Origin: Bog-532 sp965277615
GTDB lineage: Bacteria; Actinomycetota; Actinomycetes; Streptosporangiales; Streptosporangiaceae
DNA: 64,000 nucleotides
Reading direction: 5' to 3'
Assembly (NCBI GenBank): GCA_965277615.1
Contig: CBDIDG010000006.1
Span: forward strand, 1,860,001-1,924,000
A program made the position numbers and the translations under genes. Shown one piece after another: positions 1-8,160 of this stretch; positions within the stretch are counted from its first letter, which is position 1; the number at the start of each line of letters is the position of its first letter. The notes under the pieces were generated by a model. The model had not been told where the DNA came from and searched no databases. It was given only the letters and a program-made list of their open reading frames with translations.

Positions 1-147
1 CCCGGACCGGTGGGCCGGCTCGACCACCAGATGGGTGATGACCCACGGGCTGGTCTTCCGGTCGGCCACGACCCAGACCAGGTGGCCGACTTCCCCGTCG
101 GTGCAGCGGACGTGGGCGCCGATGCTGAACTCGATGTCGCTGGGCAT
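1..147 (-). CDS. PRC-barrel-like protein, 5' part only
   Basis: The gene runs off the left edge of the window, so only the first 49 codons are seen. It begins MPSDIEFSIGAHVRCTDGEV and continues GHLVWVVADRKTSPWVITHL, which resembles the PRC-barrel fold in which a strand-rich domain describes a residue turning into a 'link to ... V(V)(L)DP' pattern. The start is ATG at 147, preceded by GAGGAG with good spacing. The function of such proteins in actinomycetes is mostly unknown; many are small cytosolic stress-associated proteins. The assignment rests on a short segment and is moderate only. Confidence 0.6.
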   Translation of the reverse strand, partial: MPSDIEFSIGAHVRCTDGEVGHLVWVVADRKTSPWVITHLVVEPAHRSG

Positions 148-217
148 GCCTCTCCTCGGCGGTACGGGCGGGCTGACCCCTGTCTTCCTATCACGGGCGG
201 TGGCTCATACTGGCGAG

Positions 218-1093
218 ATGGGATGGCATGATGCGGCGGACCGGATGCGCGGCCGGGTGGGCGCGCAGATCTTCCAGCGTGTCGCGGGTCCGGAGGGACC
301 CGCGCACCACGAGGTGATTTTCGCCCCGGACGGCGAGCGCTGGTTCGCCGACGACCGGCCGATCCGGCGGGTGCACGGCGATTCGTCGATGTTCGTGGGC
401 GGCCTGCGGGCCCTGCTGCTGCAGTCGCTGCACCCGCTGGCCATGGCCGCGGTGGCGGGACACTCCGGTTACAAGGGCGACCCGTGGGGCCGGCTGCAGC
501 GGACCAGCTACTTCCTGGCCGTGACCACGTTCGGCCGGGCCAGCGACGCCCAGGCCACCATCAGCCGCGTCCGGTCCATCCACGGGCGGGTCACCGGCGT
601 GGCCGCGGACGGCCGTCCGTACGCAGCAGCCGACCCGCACCTGCTGACCTGGGTGCACATCGCCGAGGCGGACAGCTTCCTGCGCGCCCACACCCGGTTC
701 GGGGCCGAGCCGCTGGACCAGGCCGGCCGGGACGGCTACGTGGCCGACGTGGCCCGGATCGGGGCGGCGCTGGGCGTACCCGACCCGCCACTGACCGAGC
801 GGGACCTGAAGGAACGCATCGAGGCCTACCGGGGCGAGCTGGCCAGCACGCCGGAAGCCCGGGCCGCGGCCCGCTTCCTGCTGCTGAACCCGCCGTTGCC
901 GGCCCTGGCCCGGGCGCCGTACGGGTTGCTGGGCGGGGCCGCGGTGTCGCTGTTGCCCGGGTGGGCCCGGTGGCCGCTGCGGCTGCCGTGGCTGCCGGTG
1001 GCGGAGGCAGCCCTGGTCCGGCCGGCCGGACAGGCGGTGGTGGGCACGATCCGGTGGGCCACGTCGGCACCCCGCGAGGCCGAGGCGGTCTGA
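218..1093 (+). CDS. Oxygenase MpaB family protein (DUF2236)
   Basis: A 291-residue protein of the MpaB/latex-clearing-protein-like haem oxygenase superfamily (DUF2236). Visible family features are the segment LLLQSLHPLAMAAVAGHSGY near residue 65, the nearby RLQRTSYFLAVTTFG block, and the helical core with DPHLLTWVHIAEADSFL. Members bind haem through conserved His residues and oxidise varied substrates; the substrate here cannot be read. An in-frame ATG exists at 35, but homology begins after the ATG at 218 (MGWHDAADRMRG), so 218 was chosen. No strong ribosome-binding site is present before it. The gene stands alone, between the divergent partial gene and the ArsR gene. Confidence 0.82.
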   Translation: MGWHDAADRMRGRVGAQIFQRVAGPEGPAHHEVIFAPDGERWFADDRPIRRVHGDSSMFVGGLRALLLQSLHPLAMAAVAGHSGYKGDPWGRLQRTSYFLAVTTFGRASDAQATISRVRSIHGRVTGVAADGRPYAAADPHLLTWVHIAEADSFLRAHTRFGAEPLDQAGRDGYVADVARIGAALGVPDPPLTERDLKERIEAYRGELASTPEARAAARFLLLNPPLPALARAPYGLLGGAAVSLLPGWARWPLRLPWLPVAEAALVRPAGQAVVGTIRWATSAPREAEAV

Positions 1094-1124
1094 CGGCTCG
1101 GCTGGACCGACAGATTTTACTGCC

Positions 1125-1153
1125 TTGACAAAATAAATTGTCGGTGGCAGATT
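1125..1153 (+). promoter_or_regulatory. Promoter with inverted repeat for arsR-SRPBCC operon
   Basis: A perfect TTGACA lies at 1125-1130, and 17 bases on is the weak -10 CAGATT at 1148-1153. This would start transcription almost at the ATG at 1161, giving a leaderless message. GACAA-AATAAA-TTGTC forms a short inverted repeat over the -35 region, a plausible autoregulatory operator for the ArsR-like repressor. Inferred from sequence only. Confidence 0.45.
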
Positions 1154-1160
1154 CTGGGGC

Positions 1161-1766
1161 ATGCACGATGTCGCCGTGATCGAGGATGCCGCCGCCGCGG
1201 AGGTCTCGCTCGATCCGATCCGGGCCCGGATGCTCGCCGAGCTGGCCGAGCCACACACCGCGACCAGCCTCGCGGCCCAGCTTGGGCTGGCTCGGCAGAA
1301 GGTCAACTACCACGTCAAGACCCTAGAGCAGCACGGTCTGGTGGAGCTGGTCGAGGAGCGCCGCCGGGGCAACATGACCGAGCGGGTCGTGCAGGCTTCC
1401 GCCGCGGCCTATGTGATCTCACCGGCCGCGCTCGCCGCGGTCGCGCCCAATCCGGCCCGGTCGCCCGATCGGCTGTCGGCGCGCTGGTTGCTCGCGCTCG
1501 CAGCGCGGCTGGTCCGCGAGACCGGCGCGCTCATCAACGGGGCGGCCCGGGCCAACAAACCCTTGTCCACGTTTGGGCTCGACGCCGAAGTGCGTTTCGC
1601 GACGCCGGCCGATCGGGCCGCGTTCGTGGCTGAGCTCACGGACGCGGTCGCCGGGCTCATCAGCAAATACCAGACCCAAGATGGCCGGCCGCACCGCCTG
1701 ATCGCCGCGGTGCACCCGAGCATCACCGAAGACGCCGACCCGCCAGCAAAGGAGCAGCAGTCATGA
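1161..1766 (+). CDS. ArsR-type winged-helix transcriptional regulator
   Basis: A 201-residue regulator with an N-terminal winged helix at about residues 15-75 (SLDPIRARMLAELAEPHTAT, then LAAQLGLARQKVNYHVKTLE as helix-turn-helix). It has no metal-binding Cys pair of the ArsR/SmtB sensor kind, so it is probably a HTH_20-type member. Its stop overlaps the start of the SRPBCC gene by 4 bases (ATGA). ArsR-SRPBCC pairs are very common in actinomycetes, with the regulator controlling the pair. The promoter region contains a short inverted repeat. Confidence 0.85.
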   Translation: MHDVAVIEDAAAAEVSLDPIRARMLAELAEPHTATSLAAQLGLARQKVNYHVKTLEQHGLVELVEERRRGNMTERVVQASAAAYVISPAALAAVAPNPARSPDRLSARWLLALAARLVRETGALINGAARANKPLSTFGLDAEVRFATPADRAAFVAELTDAVAGLISKYQTQDGRPHRLIAAVHPSITEDADPPAKEQQS

Positions 1767-2497
1767 CGCATCCCTTCGAAGTACGCAACGAGTTCACCGT
1801 CGACGCCACGCCGGACGAGGTGTGGCAGGCGATCACGTCGGGGCCGGGAGTCGACTCCTGGCTGATGGGGCGCACCGAAATCGACAGCGCCAACAAGACC
1901 AGTACGTTCGCCATGTTCGGCGAGACGTCCACCTCCAGCATCACGGCCTGGGAGCCCGGTCACCGCTACGCGACGCAGGAGAACAAGAACCCGGACGGCA
2001 CGTTCATGGCCTTCGAGTGGCTGATCGAGTCGCGTGACGGCGGCGGCGCGGTGGTGCGCGTGGTGCACAGCGGTCTCCTCGGCGACGACTGGGAGGCCGA
2101 ATACAACGGCCTGTCCGTCGGCGACCACGCCTACATGACCAAGCTCGCGGTCTACCTGAAGCACTTCGCCCCGCGGACCGCGAAGAGCGGGCTGTTCCTG
2201 CCCGGGCCGATCACCAAGGACTCGTGGGCGGCCATGACGGCGGCGGTCGGCGTCAGCGCGGACGCGGTCGACGGTCAGCCGGCCCGGCTCAGCGTGCCTG
2301 GGATCGAGCCGGTCGACGGCACCGTCGAGTTTGTGGGCTCGCCCAGCTTCGTGGGCATGCGGACCGACAACGCGATGTACATGCTGATCCACGGCTACAA
2401 CGACATGGTCTTCGCGACCGCGCACTACTTCGACGACCGCGACCCGGCGGCCGAGACCGAGGCCTGGCAGAGCTGGCTCGGCGGCCTCACGGACTGA
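1763..2497 (+). CDS. SRPBCC (AHSA1-like) domain protein
   Basis: A 244-residue START/Bet v1-like protein. The N-terminal half is a typical AHSA1/SRPBCC domain: FEVRNEFTVDATPDEVWQAI opens it, GHRYATQENKNPDGTFMAFEW follows, and EYNGLSVGDHAYMTKLAVYL forms the closing long helix. The C-terminal 100 residues form a second segment less easy to place (perhaps a diverged repeat). The family binds hydrophobic ligands in a cavity; the ligand is unknown. It is translationally coupled to the ArsR gene upstream, so the pair is one operon. Confidence 0.85.
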   Translation: MTHPFEVRNEFTVDATPDEVWQAITSGPGVDSWLMGRTEIDSANKTSTFAMFGETSTSSITAWEPGHRYATQENKNPDGTFMAFEWLIESRDGGGAVVRVVHSGLLGDDWEAEYNGLSVGDHAYMTKLAVYLKHFAPRTAKSGLFLPGPITKDSWAAMTAAVGVSADAVDGQPARLSVPGIEPVDGTVEFVGSPSFVGMRTDNAMYMLIHGYNDMVFATAHYFDDRDPAAETEAWQSWLGGLTD

Positions 2498-2499
2498 GC

Positions 2500-2541
2500 G
2501 GTGCACATCGGCCGGTGCACATCGGCCGGTGCACATCGGCC
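2500..2541. repeat. Three tandem 14-bp repeats between convergent genes
   Basis: The unit GGTGCACATCGGCC is repeated three times without change (2500, 2514, 2528), followed by a partial GGTGC. Each unit contains the palindrome GTGCAC. The array lies between the converging SRPBCC and HAD genes. Confidence 0.9.
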
Positions 2542-2567
2542 GGTGCGTCCCGGCCCCCGGGCTGGGA

Positions 2568-3278
2568 TCAGGCCAGCTGCCAGGCGGCGGCCAGGGCGGC
2601 CGGGTCCGGCAGGATCGCCCGCGCACCGGCCGCCTCCAGCTCACCCGGTGACCCGTAGCCCCAGCCTGCGCCCAGGCACGGCAGCCCCTGCTCGCGCGCG
2701 CCGATGACGTCGTGGCTGCGGTCGCCGACCATCACCGTCAGCGGGGACTCCCCGGCGCGGTGCGGGGACGCCCCGATGCGGCGCAACGTCTCGGCGATGA
2801 CCTCGGCCTTGGTCGGCCGCCCGGCGTCCTGGGTGTCGCCGCAGATCGTGGCGAACCGGCCCGCCAGCCCCAGGTGCTCGAGGATGGCCCGCGCCGACGT
2901 TTCCAGCTTGCTGGTGGCCACGGCCAGCCGCACGTGGTGCCGGGCCAGCCCGTCCAGCAGGGCCTCGATCCCCGGGTAGGCCTTGGCCTGGTAGGCGAAG
3001 CCCTCGGCCACGAAAATCCTGCGGTACGTCCGGATTACCCGGTCGGAGGCGTCGCCGACCAGCGGGGGCAGGGCCCGGTAGAGCGGCGGGCCGAGCAGGG
3101 ATCGCTCGGCGGCGGGCGGCAGCGCGGGCACGCCCTCCTCGGCGAACGCCTTGCGCAGGGCGGCCAGGATCGATGGTCCCGAGTCGATCAGGGTGCCGTC
3201 CAGGTCGAACAGGACGGTGTCCGGGCGGGGATGCGTGGTCACGTGGTCCGGCGGGAAGTTCGGTGGCACGCCCCTCAC
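2568..3278 (-). CDS. HAD-superfamily hydrolase (phosphoglycolate phosphatase-like)
   Basis: A 236-residue haloacid dehalogenase-like phosphatase. Motif I is FDLDGTLID near residue 25, motif II lies in VATSKLE, the motif III lysine follows in RPTKAEV, and motif IV is VMVGDRSHDV. An alpha-helical C1 cap (LLGPPLYRALPPLVG) lies between motifs I and II, as in Gph/PGP phosphatases. The start chosen is the GTG at 3278, whose GTGA overlaps the stop of the upstream TetR gene; an in-frame GTG nearer the first motif is possible. The pair is a leftward two-gene operon. Confidence 0.8.
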   Translation of the reverse strand: MRGVPPNFPPDHVTTHPRPDTVLFDLDGTLIDSGPSILAALRKAFAEEGVPALPPAAERSLLGPPLYRALPPLVGDASDRVIRTYRRIFVAEGFAYQAKAYPGIEALLDGLARHHVRLAVATSKLETSARAILEHLGLAGRFATICGDTQDAGRPTKAEVIAETLRRIGASPHRAGESPLTVMVGDRSHDVIGAREQGLPCLGAGWGYGSPGELEAAGARAILPDPAALAAAWQLA

Positions 3279-4015
3279 GATACGAGCAGGCCGGCCAGGA
3301 GCCGGGTCAAGGTCTGGTCGAACAGGTCGTCGGCCGCGGGCGGAGCCGAGGTCGGCTCGGGGCTGGTGCCAGCCCCGGCCCCGGTGACCTGGCCGCCGCC
3401 CTGGCTGGCCAGGGCGGCGGCCAGGTGCGGGCGGCGGCCGTCGGCCACCGCGGAGGCCAGGTAGCCGGCCAGGGCGCCCTGCCACTGCGCCAGCTGTTGC
3501 CCGGCCCGCCGCAGATCGGCTTCGGTGCGGGTCAGCAGGCGGACCAGGCCGGTGAAGATACCGACCAGCTCCAGCCGGGCGGCGCTGGTCAGCGTGGTGC
3601 CGTCCAGGACGGCCAGCACGTGCTCGGTGAAGTCGATGGCGTTGGGCCCGGGCAGGCCGCCCGCCGCAGGCAGGTCGAGCAGCCACGGATGCCGCCCGAA
3701 GATGTGCCGGGCCTGGTGAGCCAGCTCCAGGAGCCCGGCCAGGGGCGCGCTGGGGGGCGGGGCGAACTGGTACTCCCCCGCGGCCTCGTCGGCCATCAGC
3801 TCCAGGATTTCGTCCCGGGTGGTCACGTATCGGTACAGCGACGCCGGGCCGGTCCCGATGGCCGCCGCCACCGAGCGCATGGTCACCGCGGTCAGGCCGC
3901 CCGCGTCGGCCAGGGCCATCGCGGCCCGGGCAATCTCGGCCCGGCTGTGCTCGGGCACCGGGCCGCGGGTGGACCGCTCCGGACGGAGCCAGATGCTCGG
4001 CGGTGGCTGATTCAT
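3275..4015 (-). CDS. TetR-family transcriptional regulator
   Basis: A 246-residue regulator. The HTH spans about residues 24-70: EIARAAMALADAGGLTAVTM then RSVAAAIGTGPASLYRYVTT. The C-terminal ligand domain ends in DLFDQTLTRLLAGLLVS, a TetR_C pattern of the TetR/AcrR type. The start is ATG at 4015; a GTG nine bases upstream is also in frame. It diverges from the alpha/beta hydrolase at 4084 and is coupled to the HAD gene behind it. Inverted ATTGCGA/TCGCAAT arms in the shared region may be its operator. Confidence 0.82.
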   Translation of the reverse strand: MNQPPPSIWLRPERSTRGPVPEHSRAEIARAAMALADAGGLTAVTMRSVAAAIGTGPASLYRYVTTRDEILELMADEAAGEYQFAPPPSAPLAGLLELAHQARHIFGRHPWLLDLPAAGGLPGPNAIDFTEHVLAVLDGTTLTSAARLELVGIFTGLVRLLTRTEADLRRAGQQLAQWQGALAGYLASAVADGRRPHLAAALASQGGGQVTGAGAGTSPEPTSAPPAADDLFDQTLTRLLAGLLVS

Positions 4016-4070
4016 TGCGAACACTGTACTCAGAAACTAGGCTGGGGTTAAAGCGAACATCGATCGCAAT
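4014..4070. promoter_or_regulatory. Divergent control region with ATTGCGA/TCGCAAT arms
   Basis: ATTGCGA at 4014-4020 and TCGCAAT at 4064-4070 are inverted copies that flank the space between the TetR gene and the hydrolase gene. GCGAACA also occurs twice as a direct repeat. They are candidate sites for the TetR protein. Confidence 0.3.
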
Positions 4071-4083
4071 AATGGAGGATCCT

Positions 4084-5004
4084 GTGGCTGAGTCCTGGGA
4101 GGGCGCGTGGACGCCGACGGCGTACGCGCAGAACGGGGCGGTGCGGATCGCCTACGACCGCCTGATCGGGTCGGACGGGGACCCGCTGCTGCTGATCATG
4201 GGGCTGGGCGTGTCCCGGTTCTGGTGGCCGACCGGTCTGGCGCGGGCGTTGGCCGGCGAGCGGTTCGAGGTGGCCCGGTACGACCAGCGCGACGCCGGCC
4301 AGTCCACCCGGATGCCGGGCGCCGGGCCGGCTAACCCGTTCGCGGCGGTGGCGCGCAAGCGGAGCGCTTACACGTCCGAGGACATGGTCGACGATGCGGT
4401 GGCGGTGCTCGATGCGCTGGGCTGGGACCGCGCGCACGTGTTCGGCGCCTCGCTGGGCGGGGTGATCGCGCAACGGGTCGCGCTCCGGCACCCGGACCGG
4501 GTGCTGACCGTGACGTCGGCCGCGGCCCTGCCGAGCGACGTATCCGGCCTGGCCGCAGGCCGGTACGTGCGGTTCGGCCTGCTGGCCCGGCTGGCCCGGG
4601 ACAAGCACCCGGCCGGGCGCGAGGGCGACATCGCGGCCGCGCTGGCCGTGGCGCGGGGGGTGGCGTCGCCGGCCTACCCGTTCGACGAGGACGCGGCCCG
4701 GGAGTGGATCGAGCGCGAGGTCGACGCCGGACCGCGGGACACCGGGGCGCAGGCGCGGCAGGCGGGGGCGTCGTGGCACGGCCCCAAGCTGCGTGACCTG
4801 AAGCAGCCCACCCTGGTGCTGCACGGCGACCAGGACCCGATCCTGCGGGTCAGCGCGGGCCGGGCCACGGCCCGGGCCATCGCCGGGTCCCGGCTGGTGA
4901 TCCTGCCCGGCGTGGGGCACGACCTGCCCGCTCCGTTGTGGCCCACGATCGCGCGCGACGTCCGTGCCCTGGCCGATCAGGCCGTGGTCAGCCGGGCTGA
5001 GTAG
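4084..5004 (+). CDS. Alpha/beta hydrolase
   Basis: A 306-residue alpha/beta-fold hydrolase. The nucleophile elbow is GASLGG (Ser123), the acid lies in HGDQDPI and the catalytic His in GVGHDLP near the C terminus. The oxyanion region is LLLIMGLGVSRFWWP. The start GTG at 4084 was chosen because GGAGG lies five bases before it; the ATG at 4072 overlaps that site. Such enzymes cleave esters, epoxides or C-C bonds; the substrate is not evident. It diverges from the TetR gene, which probably represses it. Confidence 0.85.
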   Translation: MAESWEGAWTPTAYAQNGAVRIAYDRLIGSDGDPLLLIMGLGVSRFWWPTGLARALAGERFEVARYDQRDAGQSTRMPGAGPANPFAAVARKRSAYTSEDMVDDAVAVLDALGWDRAHVFGASLGGVIAQRVALRHPDRVLTVTSAAALPSDVSGLAAGRYVRFGLLARLARDKHPAGREGDIAAALAVARGVASPAYPFDEDAAREWIEREVDAGPRDTGAQARQAGASWHGPKLRDLKQPTLVLHGDQDPILRVSAGRATARAIAGSRLVILPGVGHDLPAPLWPTIARDVRALADQAVVSRAE

Positions 5005-5737
5005 CCAGCGGGGACCCGGCAAGGTCCACGCCGTCCGGGGTCAGGACGCAGCCGTCGATGTCGACCGCTTCCGGCTCCGGCGCTGAGGCGGGTGCGGCAG
5101 CCGGGACCGGGGTGGGGGAAGAGATGCGGGTGGCGGACGGAGGCCGCGTGGACACAGGGGCGTGCACGGGGCCACGGACGGAGAACGGGGCCGGGACGGG
5201 GCCCATGAACCGGGCCGCGCCGTGACCCCGGGGTAGCTGGGCCCGGGCGGCGACCGCGACCGGGGTGGCGGCCGCCGCCCGGGCTGAGTCGGCCAGGGCG
5301 GCCGGACAGGAGAGCTGGAGCGCGGGGCGCAGGCGGCGGGCGGTGGCGGCCAGGCCAGCGCGATGGGCCGCGGGGAGGACGGCCGCGGCGCGGGCGGGGA
5401 GCAGCGGCGCGGCGGGGTGGCAGGTCAGGGCGGGGCGCGCGGGGGCGGGGATGCGGCGGTCGACCCGGTTGACCAGGAGGTTCGGGCGGCGGGCCAGGGC
5501 CTGCTGGCAGCGGAAGCGGCAGGTGGTGCAGGCGCCGGCCGCGGCGCGGCGGCGGCGGATCTGGCGGGTGAGCCAGACCAGGGCGATAGCCGAGACGACC
5601 TCGACGCTGAGGATGAGGGCGATCTCCAGCACGGCGCCAAATAGGCCCAGCAGGTGGCCGATCGTCCGATGCCACAGGACGTAGATGCCGACGCCGATCG
5701 CGGCCAGCGTGCCGGTACTGGGGGCGTAGCAGACCAT
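4988..5737 (-). CDS. Unrecognised membrane protein with Cys cluster and Ala-rich tail
   Basis: A 249-residue protein with no family recognised. The N terminus is MVCYAPSTGTLAAIGVGIYV, one or two membrane segments follow (GTLAAIGVGIYVLWH and LFGAVLEIALILSVEVVSAI), then a basic stretch QIRRRRAAAG and a CTTCRFRC cluster that could bind metal. The rest is Ala/Pro/Arg-rich low-complexity sequence. The start ATG at 5737 has AGGAAGAGAG before it. Its 3' end converges on, and abuts, the alpha/beta hydrolase. It might be a small integrated-element protein, but nothing confirms this. Confidence 0.5.
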   Translation of the reverse strand: MVCYAPSTGTLAAIGVGIYVLWHRTIGHLLGLFGAVLEIALILSVEVVSAIALVWLTRQIRRRRAAAGACTTCRFRCQQALARRPNLLVNRVDRRIPAPARPALTCHPAAPLLPARAAAVLPAAHRAGLAATARRLRPALQLSCPAALADSARAAAATPVAVAARAQLPRGHGAARFMGPVPAPFSVRGPVHAPVSTRPPSATRISSPTPVPAAAPASAPEPEAVDIDGCVLTPDGVDLAGSPLATQPG

Positions 5738-5878
5738 CGGATGCTCTCTTCCTGTGGTGCTGGCGCCGTTGCCACGGGTCGGGAGCGCTGTAACCACCTG
5801 CTATGGGTGAGACACTCAGCGCGAGTATCTCGCGCAATTGCCTGGCTGTAAACCGTCGATGGGCCAGCCGGTCTGGGC

Positions 5879-6871
5879 CTAGGCGCCGAGGGCGGCGTCG
5901 ACCTCGGACTTCCAGCGGAGCTTGTCGGCCGCGGGCGCGAAACAAGCGTCGAACGAGTTGTGGGCCAGCGCGGCGAACTGCTTGTCGTCCAGGCCGAGCT
6001 CGTGGCGCACCGCGGTCACGTTCTCGCCCAGGTAGCCGCCGAAGTAGGCCGGGTCATCGCTGTTCAGGGTGACCTGCAGGCCCGCGGCCAGCATGTCCGG
6101 CAGCGGGTGCTCGGCCAGCGAGCCGACCGCCCGCAGGGCCACGTTGGACAGCGGGCACACGGTCAGCGGGACCTGGTCGTCGCGCAGCCGGCGGACCAGG
6201 GCGGGATCTTCCATGGCCCGGATGCCGTGGTCGATGCGTTCGGCCCCGAGCACGTCGAGGGCTTCCCACACGTATTCGGGCCCGCCCTCCTCGCCGGCGT
6301 GGGCCACCAGGTGCAGGTCCTCGGCGGCGGCGCGCCGGTAGACGTCACGGAACAGCGACGGCGGGAAACCGATCTCGGTCGAGTCCAGGCCGACGCCGAT
6401 GAACTGGTCCCGGAACGGCAGCACCGCGGTCAGCGTCTCGTCGGCGGCGGCCGGGCCCAGGTTGCGCAGGAAGCACGGGATCAGGTCGGCGGACAGCCCG
6501 TGCCGGGCCCGGCCGTCGGCCAGCGCGCCGGTCAGGCCCGCGAACACGGCGGCCAGCGGCACACCGTGACCGAGGTGGGTCTGGGGGTCGACGAAGATCT
6601 CCGCGCGGCGCACCCCGGCGGCCGCGGCCCGGTCCAGGTAGGCCGAGGCCAGGTCGTAGAAGTCCTGGTCGGTGACGAGCACCGGCAGGCTGGCGTAGTA
6701 CAGGTCCAGGAACGACTGCAGGTCGGCGAACCGGTACCGGGCGCGCAGCTCGGCCAGGTCGGTGGTGGCCAGCGTCACCCCGTTACGGCGGGCCAGCGCG
6801 ACCAGCAGTTCCGGCTCCAGCGTGCCTTCGACGTGCAGGTGCAGCTCGGCGGCGGGCAACGGCGGTGCCAT
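5879..6871 (-). CDS. Adenine/adenosine deaminase
   Basis: A 330-residue metal-dependent deaminase of the amidohydrolase superfamily. Metal ligands are visible in LHLHVEGTLEPELL (HxH) near residue 10, in LVAHAGEEGGPEYVWEAL with its catalytic Glu, and in LNSDDPAYFGGYLGEN. The HVEGTLEPE and SDDPAYFGGY patterns are nearer to adenine deaminases of the adenosine-deaminase family than to classical Add, so adenine is my preferred substrate. The product would be hypoxanthine for purine salvage. The start ATG at 6871 has GAGGAAAGG upstream. Confidence 0.88.
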   Translation of the reverse strand: MAPPLPAAELHLHVEGTLEPELLVALARRNGVTLATTDLAELRARYRFADLQSFLDLYYASLPVLVTDQDFYDLASAYLDRAAAAGVRRAEIFVDPQTHLGHGVPLAAVFAGLTGALADGRARHGLSADLIPCFLRNLGPAAADETLTAVLPFRDQFIGVGLDSTEIGFPPSLFRDVYRRAAAEDLHLVAHAGEEGGPEYVWEALDVLGAERIDHGIRAMEDPALVRRLRDDQVPLTVCPLSNVALRAVGSLAEHPLPDMLAAGLQVTLNSDDPAYFGGYLGENVTAVRHELGLDDKQFAALAHNSFDACFAPAADKLRWKSEVDAALGA

Positions 6872-6884
6872 CGGGATCCTTTCC

Positions 6885-6980
6885 TCAGCCGGAGCCGAGC
6901 TGGCGGAACGCGGCCAGCTGCCGGGCCAGCTCGTCCCGTTCCCGTGCAACCTCCGCGAGTTGCCGCTCCAGCTCGCCCAT
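6885..6980 (-). CDS. Possible 31-residue coiled-coil microprotein
   Basis: A short reading frame just upstream of the deaminase encodes MGELERQLAEVARERDELAR followed by QLAAFRQLGSG. The heptad-like spacing of L and A with charged flanks predicts a coiled coil, and the codons are GC-biased at third positions as in real genes here. A second ATG lies directly before it. No good ribosome-binding site is seen. It ends 13 bases before the deaminase start, so it could act as a leader ORF. The call is tentative. Confidence 0.35.
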   Translation of the reverse strand: MGELERQLAEVARERDELARQLAAFRQLGSG

Positions 6981-7052
6981 CATGACGGTCCAACCCACCT
7001 GGACTCCGGGAGAGAAAATTAAAGGGGAAAAGAGATCGGCCGACGCGGACGG

Positions 7053-7832
7053 TCAGCCGTACGCGTGCCGGAGCAGGGCGCGGCGCAGGGCGGGCACGAA
7101 GCCGATCGTGACCAGCAGGGTAACGATGGCCGCGGACAGGAGGCTGCCCGGGCCGCCGGTCCCGGTGGCGGCGGTCGGTGCGGCGGCGGCCAGCAGCACC
7201 AGGCCCGCGGTGAGCCCGCCGAACAGGCAGGCGGCGACGGTGGGGACGAAGGCGTCCGGGAGCAGGTCGGCGCGCCAGCCGCGCGTGCGCTGGTAGCGAC
7301 GGGCCAGCAGGTAACCCTCGAACAGCACCAGGCCGGGGATCAGGGTGAGCAGCCGGAGCGTGACCGCGTCACTGCTGTTCTCCAGCACGGCGGCCTGCCC
7401 GCAGTACTGGACGTGCGGCCACAAGCTCATCCAGTGCCGGCAGGCCGCGCCAGACAGGCCGGCGGCGCTGGCCGGGTTGCCGCCCACGAACTGAGGGCCC
7501 GCGACCTGGTTCATGACGAAGGCGACCAGCCCGCTGCCCGCCACCGCGAGGACCGCGATCGAGGTCAGCTTCCACGCCGCCATGGCCAGCTCACCGAACA
7601 CGGCCAGCGGCGGGATCCGGCGGGCATGCGCCCGGGTCACGGCCCGCACCGAGCCGAAGCTGGAGATCGCGGCCTGCTGCGCTTCCGGCTCGGACAGGCC
7701 GGCCTCGATCCCGGCCGCGGTGGCCTCGCGGAGGTGATCTTCGGCCTCGGCGATGATACGGCGCGCCTCCCGGGGTGTGGTGCGCAGCCCGGCGTAGAGC
7801 TGGTCCAGGTAGTCCTCTACTGGGTCACTCAT
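7053..7832 (-). CDS. Membrane protein with DUF1700/HAAS-type N terminus
   Basis: A 259-residue protein. The N-terminal 75 residues (DPVEDYLDQLYAGLRTTPRE, then AEAEDHLREA and GLSEPEAQQAAISSFGS) match the HAAS/DUF1700 signalling domain that follows PadR regulators. Four or more membrane helices follow, including ITSIAVLAVAG-like, TLRLLTLIPGLVLFEGYLL, FVPTVAACLFGGLTAGLVLL and AAIVTLLVTIGFVPAL segments. Its ATG overlaps the PadR stop by four bases (ATGA). PadR plus HAAS-membrane pairs are common in Gram-positives; the membrane half often resembles a stress or envelope sensor. Confidence 0.8.
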   Translation of the reverse strand: MSDPVEDYLDQLYAGLRTTPREARRIIAEAEDHLREATAAGIEAGLSEPEAQQAAISSFGSVRAVTRAHARRIPPLAVFGELAMAAWKLTSIAVLAVAGSGLVAFVMNQVAGPQFVGGNPASAAGLSGAACRHWMSLWPHVQYCGQAAVLENSSDAVTLRLLTLIPGLVLFEGYLLARRYQRTRGWRADLLPDAFVPTVAACLFGGLTAGLVLLAAAAPTAATGTGGPGSLLSAAIVTLLVTIGFVPALRRALLRHAYG

Positions 7833-8152
7833 GTGAGACCTCCCACGACGGCCCCGACGCCGGCCGAGAACCGGCGCCATTCGGTGCGCTCGGCCGCCAG
7901 GGCGTGCGCCCCGGCGTCGGTCAGGGCGTAGACGCGGCGCCGCCGCCCCTCCCCCGCAGCCCAGGAGCTGGTGAGCAGCCGGGCGTCCTCCAGCCGGTGC
8001 AGGGCGGGATAGATCGTGCCCTCCGGCAGGTCGAAGGTGCCGTCGCTACGGTCGCGCAGCGCGGAGATGATCGCGTAACCGTGGGCCGGCCCGGCGGACA
8101 GGACCGACAGCAGCAGGAGGTCCAGATGACCCTTGATCCGTTCGCGGTTCAT
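7829..8152 (-). CDS. PadR-family transcriptional regulator
   Basis: A 107-residue PadR winged-helix repressor. It reads MNRERIKGHLDLLLLSVLSA, then GPAHGYAIISALRD and the family signature GTFDLPEGTIYPALHRLE, followed by the wing GRRRRVYALTDAG. The short PadR-s2 length fits. The ATG at 8152 is eight bases downstream of a TAGTAT -10 element, so the message is probably leaderless. It is coupled to the membrane protein behind it and probably regulates both. Confidence 0.9.
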   Translation of the reverse strand: MNRERIKGHLDLLLLSVLSAGPAHGYAIISALRDRSDGTFDLPEGTIYPALHRLEDARLLTSSWAAGEGRRRRVYALTDAGAHALAAERTEWRRFSAGVGAVVGGLT

Positions 8153-8160
8153 ACCTCGCA

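Noticed and set aside
35..217. Longer N terminus for the MpaB-type oxygenase
   Set aside because: It would overlap the divergent partial gene and its ribosome-binding site; family similarity begins after 218.
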